A stretch of DNA of 64,000 nucleotides from Moringa oleifera (lineage: Eukaryota > Streptophyta > Magnoliopsida > Brassicales > Moringaceae), in contig JAJFZO010000747.1 of the NCBI GenBank assembly GCA_021397835.1, forward strand, positions 5,972,501-6,036,500. The letters run 5' to 3'. Both the position numbers and the translations under genes were made by a program. The notes under the pieces were generated by a model. That model worked only from the letters and a program-made list of their open reading frames with translations. It was not told the origin of the DNA and ran no database searches. This document shows, piece after piece, positions 19,077 to 30,186 of this stretch (position 1 is its first letter; each line of letters opens with the position of its first letter).

Positions 19077-21345
19077 CTTCCCTTAAAGAACGATTGTGTA
19101 TATAATGAATAATCATCTTGGATAAGAGATACCACAAAGAAGTTGTAGACAGAGACCTGGGGAAGACATCTTATTAAGAATGGATAGGAAGAATATTCAA
19201 GAAACCATCATTTAGCTTATCTATTAACAAATGACAGTCTCAAGTTAAATGTGTTAGGTGCATTCATGGAAAGTAGGATTCAATGTAATATGCAGTGCAA
19301 CATAATTATCACAGTAAAGGACAAAGGAGATAAAGAAGCAACTAGTGAATCCGTATGAGTTCACCAATAATAGAGGCTAAAGCACCAAAAATGGCTTCAG
19401 TTTTGCTTCTTGAGTTTTTAAGAAACCAAAGAAGCACCAATAAAAGCACAATAACTCGAAATTGGTCTCTTAGTATTATCCGGACAAGTAGCCTAACCAG
19501 AATGAGAGAAGCCTTTATCTTGTAAGGAGGAATAAGAGGAGAAAAACAATCCTTGTTCAAGATGCAATTTAAGGTACTGTAAAAGGCGGTGAGGTGCTTC
19601 TAGATGAGGTTCCTTTGACTTGTCCAAAAATGGCTCAACTTATGGACAACAAAAGTGATGTTTGGGCTTCAAAAAGTGAGATATAAAAGTCTCATAATCA
19701 TATGTCTACATGAAAAAGCATCTAGTAAGAAGTATCCATATGAATCACTTTAGAATAACTTTAGAATCCATAGGAACATTTGCAAGTTTACAACCAAGAT
19801 AACCGATATCATCTAATAGTGGTAATGAGTAATGTCACTGGGAAAACACAATACCTTGATCAAATCTATCAATTTCTAAACAAAGATAATATTTGAGAGG
19901 ACCAAGATCTTTAAGTTTAAATTTACTATACTGAAATAGCTTCAAGGGATCAAGTGTTTGCATATTAGGGCCAATAAGGACTATTTCATCAACATAAGCC
20001 AAGAGAGCAATAAAAGAATCATTAGTCCCTTTTCATAAAGTGTGAATAATCTAATCGAGATTGGATAAAACTAAACTGAAGAAGAGCAATTGAAAACTTA
20101 GTGTACCATTGTCTTAGAACTTGGTTTAAGCCATAGATGGACTTGTGCAATTTTGAAAACTTAGTGTGCCATTGTCTTAGAACTTAGTTTAAGCCATAGA
20201 TTGACTTGTGCAATTGAAAACTAAGATATTGACCAAAAGTATGATACTCCTCCTGATTTTATATTAAAGTGGTAAGTCCTCCATAAAAAGATCATCCATG
20301 GAGGAATGCATTGTTCACATCAAACTGAACAATATGCAATAAACACCTAAAAGGGCTAATAAAACTTTGATAGTGAATGACTTTGCCACAAGAGAAAAAG
20401 TCTCAAGGAAATCATGTTCTTCTTATTGAGTATATCCCTTTGCAGCCAAACGGGTCGTGTCTATTAATGGTACCATTCAAATGGTGCTTGATTTTATAAG
20501 TCTACTTATAATCAACAGTATGCTTTTCGAGAGGTAATGGAACAATAGACCAAGTTTGATTGATCTCTATTGCCTCAATCTCAGCTCTCATAGCATCCAT
20601 CCAGTGAGGAAAAGTAATTAATTGATGACAAAACTATGGCTTAAAGTGAGTAGATACATTACGAAAAATGTTCTTGTGAAAAGTAGTAAGGAATCTATAG
20701 CACAGACAATGATCAAGAGGAAAGAAAATAGAACAAATAAGATTTGAGCTGTCATGTAAAAAGTTGCAATGAAGTCCCAAAGATAGTAAGGAAGATTTAT
20801 ATGGCTTAGTAAATCTACAAAGAACACAAAGTTGAGGAGAAGCACCAGTACGTGGTGAATCAAGAGAAAGGGAGATAGGAGAAAAAGCAGGTGGCATGGA
20901 GCTAATACTAAAAAATAGAGAATAATAAGAGAGAAGTACAGTATTTAGTGGTAAAGTAATGACAAGTCAAATGAGCAAAATGATCAACCAAATTAGATTA
21001 AACACTATGATATAAAATGAGAAATAGTCTTCATTAAAACTAACATGTTGAAAAACGGAAACTTGTTTTGTTTGCACATGATACCATCTATACCCTTTCA
21101 TTCCTGGAGGATAGCCAATAAACACGCGTATCCCAACTCATGGATGCAATTTATGGCATTTGGTAGATAAGATAGAGGTAAAGGCTACACAACCAAACAC
21201 TAGAAAAGAAATGAAGCCAACTATAGTGTGATAAAGAGCCTTATAAGGTGTCTTCTTGCCAAATAGAAGAGTTGGTATATGGTTAATAATAAAGGCTGCA
21301 GTCAAAACACAATCACTCCAAAAAGCTAAGGGAACTCCGGATAAA
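19077..21345 (-). pseudogene. Ty1/copia pol relic (integrase, RT, RNase H), minus strand
   Basis: On the minus strand the pieces appear in copia order. An integrase C-terminal part (FWSDCVLTAAFIINHIPT, then FGCVAFTSIL, then VFIGYPPGMKGYRWY) is at about 21345-21030. An RT block with FDVNNAFLHG is at about 20320, and an RT active-site-like LLAYVDEIVLIG at about 19990 has E for the usual second D. An RNase H-like LYCDNYVALH..FHECT is at about 19310-19210. Stops and shifts are abundant. The 5' half (gag, protease) is missing: the element stops abruptly at about 21345, where an oppositely oriented copia begins. A 63 bp tandem duplication sits at 20090-20215. Confidence 0.8.
20090..20215. repeat. 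63 bp tandem duplication inside the copia relic
   Basis: The block beginning ttgaaaacttagtgtaccat at 20090 recurs at 20153 with only a few changes. It lies inside decayed copia RT sequence and looks like a local replication slip or unequal exchange. Confidence 0.85.
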
Positions 21346-21349
21346 ACTA

Positions 21350-24300
21350 AAAATATCTTTATGATCACAAGCCACAAATTCAATGATCATAACTATCATC
21401 AATGGTCTCAATCTATAATGATGTTCATTTGTGGGAAAGGTAAGAATGAATATCTCACTGGCGATGTCACTACATTTGAGGGCGATCCTAAGTTCAATAC
21501 TTGGAAGAATGAAAATCACATAGTTATGTCATGGCTGATTAGGTCATAAATAACGATACAGAAGAAAGTTTTCTCCTATAAATCAACGATAAGGACATTT
21601 GTGATGCTGGCAGAAAAATCTATTTAAGTTTTGAAAATACTTTAGAATTATTTAAGGTTGAAGCTGCTCTGCACGATTTATGCTAAGTGAAGACACGTCA
21701 ATTACTCAGTATTTTAATAGTCTCACTCGCCTCAACTTAATATGATTAAAGTTTATTCATGAAAATGTTCTGAAGACATTACACTATACTAAAAGATTAC
21801 AGAATGGAAGCCGACATTCAAATTCCTCATGGGTCTTAATAGAAACCTTGATGAAGTCAAGAGAAGGATCAAGAATACCAAGCCCCTTCCTAGCATTAGA
21901 AGCTTTTTTTTTAAAAGTTCGTCGCGATGAAAATAGGAAAATGGTTATGATGTATTCTCAAAATTTCACTCAACCTTGAAGCTTTCTTGTAGCTACCCAT
22001 GGTTATCCATCTCACGATAATCAAGATAATCGACAGCACAGAGGAAGATCTTGGTGTGACTATTGTTGGATCTAGACATGTCAAACATACCTGCTAAAAA
22101 CTTCATGGAAAACTTTCGGGTTAGAAGCCTTCATATCTAGGACATGAAAATGTGGGAACGTTTCTGCTACTATGGAAGAACAAATAAAGACAACACCTTT
22201 CACTAAGTAGCAATTGGAAGTTCTTTAAAAACTCATGAATCAATCAACTCTGGCTCCTTAATCAAATTCTAGTCCAAGAACTAGAATACTAACATTGAAA
22301 GGTAATATTTCAACAACTATTATAATGAATAAAGGATCTGTAAAAGCTAGAGTTCTCGACTTCGGAGCATCAAATCACAGGACAAGAGATCCAACAAATT
22401 TTCAAAAGTATAACAGCTTGAATTGCTGATAGCTCTTTGTCCAAAGTTAAGGGCACAGGTTCAATCAGGAAAACTAGGAACCTGACTTTAAACTCTATCT
22501 TATATGTGCCTAATCTTGACTATAACTTACTCTCAATCAATAAGTTCACTTGTGATTTTGATTGTGTGACTAAGTTTTTCTCAAATCTATTCATATTTCA
22601 AGAATTTGATTCGAGGAGGAAGATTTTAAATGCCGAGATGTGTTCTAGCCTTTATATTCTTTAAATATAAAAATCCTCCAGTAAAATGAATTCAAGCTGT
22701 GTATCTTTCAAGAGTTAGTAAGTTTCAAATTTTAGATTCCATAAGGATAGTACTGCTATGTTATGGCACTATCTTCTTGGTCATCCTAATTTTATATATT
22801 TGAAAAATCATTCCTTTATTATTGGTCAAAAAAATCCGAAAAAAAAAACCAAACAATTTCTCTTGTGAGATCTGTAAGTTTGCAAAACACACTTGTAATA
22901 GCTATCGAATTACATATAAATCATCTCATCTGTTTTCTTTCATTCATGGTTATGTTTGGGTAACGTTAGGAATAATTTTTAAAAAATATAACAAAAAAGA
23001 GATGGTTTGTGTCATTCATTGATGATCATACAAAAATAACATGGATAATTATTTTTCAAAATTTTAATTCTGTGGTCCAAACCCAGTTTCAAACTAAGAT
23101 TCAAGTTTTAAAGATTAACATGCCAAAGAATTTCATCATCTCATTCTTGGTGATTATTTGTTGAGACAAGGAATTATTTACCAAAGTTGTTGTGTAGATA
23201 CACCCAACAAAGTGAGGAAGCTGAAGGAAAAAATTAGACACCTATTAAAGGTGGTCAAATTCCTTATATTTGTTACTCATGTCCTAAAACATTTATGGGG
23301 AGAGGCAATACTTATTGTTGCATATCTCATCAATAGGATGCCCTCTAGAGTTCTTAAGTTTCCAACTCATTGTCAAACAATGATTTGGTCTTCTCCTCAC
23401 ACTAAACTCTTTTATCCTTTTAGAACCAAAAGTATTTGGATGTACCATCTTTGTCCATGTTCATCAATAACACCATAGTAAACTAGCTCAAACATTCATT
23501 AAGTGTATTTTCATTAGATATTCCTCACATCAAAAAGGGTACAAATGTTATTCACCTATTATGAAAAGGATGTATAACTTTGTGGATGTTACCTTTGTTT
23601 TTTAGAATCAAGCTTACTATCACAAATCTGAAATTTAGGAGGAGGACATGAGAGAATCTCAGCTTTGAGATCACATTTCATGTACTTAAACTATTCATAA
23701 CTTGTCAAATTCATGTCAACCAGAAAATTAGTCCCAATAAATAGAAATTTCATCCTTACAGTTATTGGCTTTTCATTCAGAAATCACAGAAACTACTCAA
23801 CCAGAAAACCATCTAAGAAATCAGGTTTACTCTCGTAGTATCCCACAACAATAGCTTGAAAATAAAGAATTTTATGTCTATGCTAAGAGGAAAGAACATG
23901 AATAGAAAATAGTAGGCAGAACACTTCTTGACAGCCACCATGAATGTAAATTGGATCCACAACCTACTCTAATTCACTGAGTTACGGAAGAATTTAATCA
24001 TGATAGATTTACTCTTATTTTTGATGATTTGAACAAACATATTACTCTAAGAAAGGAAGTTCGAGCTTGTATAAATCACCCAATTGGAAAATTTGTCTCT
24101 TATGAAAGATTATCATTGTCTTATGAAGCATTTGGTTCTACTCTTAACAGTGTACATATTCCTAATTCCATCTAGGCTCTTACCAAGCTGGATTGGGAAA
24201 AAAAAAGTTGTTAATGATGAAGTTAGAGTATTAGTCAAAATGATACTTGGATAATAACATATCTTCCTACAAGAAAGAGACCAACAAGATGCAAGTGGGT

Positions 24301-24650
24301 TTTTACAATTAAATACAAAGCTAATAACAATTTAAAAGGTTAGAAGCTTACCTAATTACTAAAGGGTTAACTTAGTCTTAGGGATAAACCATCAGGAGAC
24401 TTTCAAGCTTGTAGAAAAGATTAGCACTATCGTAGTTCTCTTTTTACTGATTGCAATCAATATTGGCCTCTGCATCAACTTGATGTTAACAATGGATTCT
24501 TGAATGGTGGTCTTGAATAAGAAGTTTTACATACAGAATTTCCCCGGGTCTTGAGAATTCCTCCAACCACAACAAAGTGTGCAAACGCAAAAGTCATTGC
24601 ATAGGTTCAAACAGTCACTCAAAGCATGGTTTGATAAGTGGACTCAGATC
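21350..24650 (+). pseudogene. Ty1/copia gag-pol relic, plus strand, truncated at both ends
   Basis: Domains run in normal order. UBN2-type gag is at 21361-21910 (HKFNDHNYHQWSQSIMMFI, then FLMGLNRNLDEVKRRI). A degraded CCHC knuckle is at about 22050, and a protease-like VLDFGASNHR at about 22355. The GAG-pre-integrase is at 22437-22930 (ILYVPNLDYNLLSI, then WHYLLGHPN with shifts). Integrase is at 22930-23620 (KHLWGEAILIVAYLINRMPS). The RT start at 24270-24650 includes CKWVFTIKYKANNN, LDVNNGFLNG and a KSL..KQS..AWF-like piece. Several stops and frameshifts break it. There is no 5' LTR, no RNase H and no 3' LTR. It belongs to a different copia lineage from its minus-strand neighbour. Confidence 0.85.
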
Positions 24651-24906
24651 CTCTACTGAACTGAGCTATGCTAACCTTTTGAGAATTTGAGCCATGTATC
24701 CTTAAAATAAACTAATGGTTAGGATTAATTCTTACACTTTTATTAATTTTTTCTATCTCCAAATTAACCACACTAATTCAGTCGTCTCTTTTATTAATTT
24801 ATCTCATTAATCTTTCTTTTCAATTAATCACATTAACTTGGTTTCTCTTTCTTTTTTTTCGAAATTCTCTTTCTTCACGAGAATAAGGTAGCTTGTATAA
24901 ACCACT

Positions 24907-24990
24907 CTAGACTTTCACGGGCTTTGAATCGGCTGGTACACCAAGTAAAAGTAAGCTTGCCAGTAACAAAACTTGCATCTCCATGGCCAT
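24907..24990 (-). CDS. Signal-peptide-encoding first exon or micro-ORF, body missing
   Basis: On the minus strand an ATG at 24990 sits in AACAATGGCC, the plant initiation consensus. It opens 27 codons reading MAMEMQVLLLASLLLLGV then PADSKPVKV and a stop. This is a typical secretory signal peptide with a hydrophobic leucine core and a plausible cleavage site near VPADS. A GTGAAAGT right after codon 24 (24918 downwards) could be a splice donor, so this may be exon 1 of a secreted-protein gene; small secreted cysteine-rich families often have an intron just after the signal peptide. No second exon is recognisable before the copia relic starts near 24650. A TATA box lies upstream. It may be an orphaned gene 5' end or a micro-peptide. 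The product is not identified. Confidence 0.35.
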   Translation of the reverse strand: MAMEMQVLLLASLLLLGVPADSKPVKV

Positions 24991-25072
24991 TGTTTCTCCT
25001 CCCTATTATGAAACTCACTTAGGTAGCTAGGTGAAACTTTGTCATGCAAATGAGAGATTCCTTGCTTTTCTT

Positions 25073-25079
25073 TATATAA
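25073..25079 (-). promoter_or_regulatory. TATA box upstream of the signal-peptide exon
   Basis: On the minus strand the sequence TTATATAAAG lies about 85 bases before the ATG at 24990, leaving room for a 50-60 base leader. One short upstream ATG frame (8 codons) sits in that leader. The spacing and sequence are those of a normal plant TATA promoter. Confidence 0.45.
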
Positions 25080-27224
25080 GCAAAGACAACAACTACATTA
25101 AGGTTTAGCTAGGCTCCATCTATAAGTTTAAAAGATTCCTTCTGTACCGTTTGCCTCATTTTCCATAAAATATCATCTTAGAAAGTTGAAGGGAGTGCAT
25201 GTTATTTGATCATCAAGAACATCAATAATTAATTTAATTAAAAGTTATGTAAGTAATGAAATCATCATAATGATATAGCCATCTCTTTGATGGGATTTCA
25301 CTTGGAGTAGAATATTGCATGCATTTCTAAAATTAATTGGTATACACATTCATAGGTGATATGCAATTTGGCCCTTACTGCAATCTCCATATTTTTCCAC
25401 TAGGCCAAATATATAAGTAATGAAATCATCATAATGATATATTTTTCCACATTAATTGGTTTACACATTGATTTAATTAAAGGTTATTTTTGGGTATAGT
25501 GACAACAGTAGCCAGCAACATCAGTGGAAAAATAAAGTCTTGTTGATGTGTTGTTTGTTTAAAAACAGCCCGAAAAACACCTGGCTTGCATGTGAAGTTC
25601 CTTACTGCAAAAACCTTAAAATTTGCAAAAGAAATAATAGAACAAAACTAACCAAAAAAATAAAAATCAATAAGGTATAGCTTAAGTTTACTAGTCAATT
25701 TCAACTCTAACTTTGCTAGTAGTAGTACCAACAATTCTAGCAAAGGCATCTTGTAGAAGATTCATGATTCAAGTGCACATTGGTTGACAAAAATCCAACA
25801 TAATATGCATAGTGTAAGGCATTAAACCATCATATTATAACATCATAATGTGCATAGTATAATGTATAAGGTATAAAATCATCATATAGTTGAAAGATTT
25901 CAAAAATTCAATTTAACCTAAATATATAACCTTGAATGTACATCGTAATGATACAATAAACATCATAATGTGCATCGCATAAGGTATATAATCATCATAT
26001 TATAACATCAAAAGGATAATGGAAGCTCTATTTGCGTAGAGATGATAATGAACTTCCAATTGCATGTTGTGTGTAGATTGCCCTGAAGATTGAACCATCG
26101 TCTCATCTAAAGGTTTGATTTTTCAAACACAGAAAAAACAATTGTTCAACATTTGGGAAGTTTGAATAGTAGCAAATTTATTGAGTTTTACACTTGAATA
26201 AAAAAAGTAAAAATTACTAATGAAATATTAAATAAAAGAAGAGCTATTTGAAATTTAAAATGCGAAAATGTAAATTGAGGACTTTCATTATTTTGTTAAA
26301 GATTAGCCTAAATAATTATTTGTTGAGATTGCTCATGAGGAGTCCATGCCATTGGTTTAAGCGAAATACAACCTTACAATTAAGTTTATGATTAAGTTTG
26401 GTTTTCAATTTTGATTTAAAAAACAAAAAAAATTACTAAAAAATTAGTAAAAAAAGAAAATCAATTCGATTTATTGGTTTTTTTTATTTTAACCGAATTA
26501 TGCTCACCTTACTGATCAATGAGTCAGTGACCCACCTTAATAACTGATGCACATAAAATTTATGAAAGTGTTGAAATATAAAATAACATTTTTAAGCGTA
26601 AAATAATTAATAAAGTAAATATAAAATATTTAAAATTATATAATATAAATAATCAAAAAATCAAAAGTAGATGTAATGAATGATTTAATTATCAAACTTT
26701 TGATATCTAAAGGAATTAATAGGTTAGCTATATGTAATGATTAATATTTAAAGATTAAACTTATCTTTTAATCTAAAAATTGATGAATTGTTATCCCTAT
26801 AAATTTTAAGAGCAAGTTTGTCAATAAATTATAAATTAAAAATATTTTGATAAAGATTATTAAATTAATATAAATTTAAATTTATAGTCTAAATAATATA
26901 CTTTTATATAAATTTTTAAGAATTAGAAAACAAAATTTTCATAAACTTAAAATTCAATTTTCTTAAAGATAATTAAAGATTGTCTCTAATTATTTATATA
27001 TGAACATTTAAAAATTAAAAAGTATTACATTTAAGACTAAATTTTTTGTAAATATAACTAAATTTTAAATTGTATGGCTAAAAATTACCAATATTTATAT
27101 ATTTAAAATTTTAAAACTACAAAGATATCATAATATATATAATGATATAAACTTAAATTTCAAATCAGTGTCACCTAAACTTTGATCTAAATGTTTTAGA
27201 AAAGTTTCAAATATCTTCATTATA

Positions 27225-27255
<31 letters not shown>

Positions 27256-29030
27256 TTAAAGTTAAATTACTTATGCTTTTCAATTTTACTAACAAAATTA
27301 ATAATATTATAATTGTTAAGAGATTAAATTTATTATTTTATAAAAAACAAAAAACAAAAATTTGGGTTATCTATGGTGCTGATCTTTTCGTTAGGTTAAC
27401 CAAGCGGCTTCACCCAAATAAGCCGTACCGACATGCACGTTAACCGAATCGGTTACCCACCTCACTAACTGAACTGCATAAAATTTGTACCCTTACTGAA
27501 ACATAAAAGTGGCTTGTTTCCAAATCCAAAATAATTAATAAAGTAGATAAAACAATTTGAAATTATATTGTTTTTTATTTTATAATTTAAAATATCAATA
27601 GAATTTATGACACATGTAATATTTGAATTTAATTTAAAAAATTAAAAATATTTTAATTAAACATACCATATATTGAATTTAAACATATTGCAAACTTAAT
27701 ATAAATTATTAAATATAAAATTATTTTAAATAATTTCAAAAAAATTGTGAAATGATTTTTTTTAAAAATAAAAAAAATATTAACATAGATGCAAACTCTT
27801 ATAAAATTTCCAAGAATGTTAGCATAAGAAACAAGGTTATCCATCTTTTAGCATGGTGAATCAAAAATAATTTATCCAAAATTAAAATTTTGGAAAAATA
27901 TAAAAAATTCAAATTTAACTCTTATCTTTTTAATTTTTCACTGGTACAGTCAAATTTTCAATTTGAGTAAGTTTGGTTTTGAATTTTGATTTAAAATTTT
28001 ATAGAGACCTAAAAAAGTGTTGAAACTACATTTATAAAAAATTTTAAAATAACTTTTTAACTTTTTGTTATCAATTTTTGAAAAAAAAATATAATTATAC
28101 AAGATAATTTATAAATAAAAAATTTGAAATATTTCAATATTTAAAATACTTTTGATTTTACATGATCATTTGAGATAAAGTTTAAATTAAACTAAATTAA
28201 AATTTTAGATACATAATTAAAATGATAAAATTTAAATTAAAATTTGGATAAAATTCAAGGGTAACTTAGTTTCCCAGAGCATGAAAAGTATAATATATTT
28301 TAATTAACTAAAATACCTTTTTATATGCCTTAATTGGATGAATATCTTTGATCATGATCAATTATTTGATTACTGAAACAAATAATATAAGTCATAATTA
28401 TAATTTAATTTAATAACAGAATATTATTAGAGGATACCCAAGAATCTTATTGATGAAATTTTATTTATTAAAAATTTAAAATAAATTTCTTATGACTAAC
28501 TGAATTTAGATAATTTATTTACTCAAACATTTAATTCTTCAAGTCTCAATAATCTTAATAAAAGATATAAACATTAGTTTTAAAGTGTTTCAGTAAAAAT
28601 CATTAAATTAAATGATCCGGTAATAAACAATTAGTGTATGCATTTTCGAATCAATTACCTTATATGATGCTAATCTCAGACCACTTTATTTATAAAAAAG
28701 ATTAGAGCCATTTCAAGTGAGTTATTAATTAGATAAGCAAGCTTAGAAAAATATTATGAGTACAAAATTTTTCAATTTATATTTTAATTTTTTAAAATAA
28801 GCAGATAAAATTGCACTTGACATTTGAGTTCCATAATTTTTTTCTTTTATTTTCCATAATATTTTCTTGTCAAACAAACAATAGATGATTGTCTCATTTA
28901 GCTTTTATCATTTTATGTTTGCTTTATCCTTGATTATTTTTTTAACCAGAAAAACCAATTATTGCGGATATGACTGCCGCAATCCCACGTAATCAGCTTT
29001 GATCTTTCTGTTTTGCGCAGTTCAAATCAA
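25080..29030. other. AT-rich intergenic region with local repeats, no gene seen
   Basis: The stretch holds no convincing coding sequence. At 25797-26012 a motif of the form aacatcataatgtgcat, then ataaggtataaaatcatca, is repeated about three times. Segments at about 26510-26680 and 27445-27590 share an 'acccacct..aactga..cataaaattt' block followed by 'aataattaataaagta', a direct repeat of one diverged element with CGGTTAACC-type ends. A TA microsatellite occurs at 27230-27254. The rest is low-complexity AT-rich DNA. Confidence 0.5.
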
Positions 29031-29071
29031 TGATGGGAACCCACTGTCGACTCCTACTCCACTTCGTCTCC

Positions 29072-29078
29072 TATAAAT
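29072..29078 (+). promoter_or_regulatory. TATA box of the first F-box gene
   Basis: TATAAAT lies 77 bases upstream of the ATG at 29155, in a region where composition changes from AT-rich spacer to gene-like sequence. Confidence 0.55.
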
Positions 29079-29154
29079 GCCTCACTTTGTTAAACCTCTG
29101 TCTCCTGGCTCAAGATCCTGATCCACTGTGGAAACAGAAAGAGCGACCGCTTTC

Positions 29155-30186
29155 ATGGCTTCTTCTTCTTCTCCCTCAAAATCCACAACCGTCGATCAAT
29201 GCAGCGGCGAGTCCATCTCTGCTGTCCCTGATGATATTATCGAGACCCACGTCCTGACCAACCTCGACGGTCCGACTCTCGCCACCGCCGCATGTGTGTC
29301 GTCCCAATTTCACGCCCTTTGCACAGATGAAAAGCTCTGGCGGGACATCTGCACCACCACGTGGCCTTCCATTAACCACCCGCGTGTCGCCGAGGTCATC
29401 TCCAGCTTCCCTGCCGGTTACCGCTCCTTCTTTTCCGACTCGTTCCCGTTTCTCAGTTGTAAGCAGTCGACATGGGATTTCGATTCATTGATGACGACGA
29501 CGCCGTTGATATCGGCAGTTGATATATACTACAAAGGCAAAATTATCTACTCGAGAATTCGGGAAACCAAGACGGTAACCGGTTGGTTCCAGTGCTCGCC
29601 TCTCCGGGTCAATTTACTCGACCAGGAAGAATCGGGCCCCGCAGGGATGAGTCACGGGGGTCAAAACAACTCGTGGATGCGGCACTTGGAGGAGAACTTG
29701 ACGCTGAGTTGGATACTCATAGACCCGATCCGTAAACGGGCGGTGAACATCTCCAGCCGAAGGGCAGTCTTAGCAAAGTGTACACGGTGGACGGGGAACC
29801 TGGTGCTGAAGTACGCGACAATCATTGGGAAAGACGAAGGGCGAGGAACACCCTCGTTGACGGAGTTTGTAGAGTGCGAGGTGTTGGTCACCTGCCAGGG
29901 GAAGGGGGGAGGGGAGGTGAACGTGAGCGAGGTGAGCATGACGGTGAGGAACATGAAGGGGGAGAGCCTGAGCGTGAAGGAAAGTTTTGTAATTTTTCAG
30001 GGAGCAATGGAAGGAGGGAACCGGCGGAAGAAAGATGAAGTAAAGGAAAGGTACGAAGAGTTCATGGAGGCGAAGAGAATCCGGAAGGAGAAGCTGCGGA
30101 AAATCGAGAGGGCATTCAATAGGGCCTGCTTTTTTGTTGTAGCCCCGTTTTTTTTGGGGACTTGCTCATTAATTTTTTGCCGGTAA
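29155..30186 (+). CDS. F-box protein, At2g27310-like, intronless (copy A)
   Basis: The product is 343 residues from a single exon. The F-box lies at about residues 20-63 (VPDDIIETHVLTNLDGPTLA, then CVSSQFHALCTDEKLWRDIC), followed by a TWPS motif and a plant-specific C-terminal region with FPAGYRSFFSDSFPF, LISAVDIYYKGKIIYS, LSWILIDPIRKRAVNISSR and ECEVLVTC. A hydrophobic C-terminal segment at about 322-342 could anchor it in a membrane. Family knowledge: such proteins bind SKP1/ASK through the F-box and act as substrate receptors of SCF ubiquitin ligases; the target is unknown. The start is the first ATG (MASSSS); the frame is open a few codons upstream without an ATG. The coding region is much richer in G and C than its surroundings. 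It forms a convergent pair with the paralogue on the opposite strand. Confidence 0.92.
   Translation: MASSSSPSKSTTVDQCSGESISAVPDDIIETHVLTNLDGPTLATAACVSSQFHALCTDEKLWRDICTTTWPSINHPRVAEVISSFPAGYRSFFSDSFPFLSCKQSTWDFDSLMTTTPLISAVDIYYKGKIIYSRIRETKTVTGWFQCSPLRVNLLDQEESGPAGMSHGGQNNSWMRHLEENLTLSWILIDPIRKRAVNISSRRAVLAKCTRWTGNLVLKYATIIGKDEGRGTPSLTEFVECEVLVTCQGKGGGEVNVSEVSMTVRNMKGESLSVKESFVIFQGAMEGGNRRKKDEVKERYEEFMEAKRIRKEKLRKIERAFNRACFFVVAPFFLGTCSLIFCR

Noticed and set aside
27653..27844. 63-codon minus-strand frame in AT-rich DNA
   Set aside because: Its isoleucine, phenylalanine, asparagine and lysine content is what random AT-rich DNA gives. There are no motifs.
29176..30038. Several overlapping open frames on both strands across F-box copy A
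   Set aside because: High GC content opens shadow frames. Only the 343-residue frame has domains and is matched by its paralogue.
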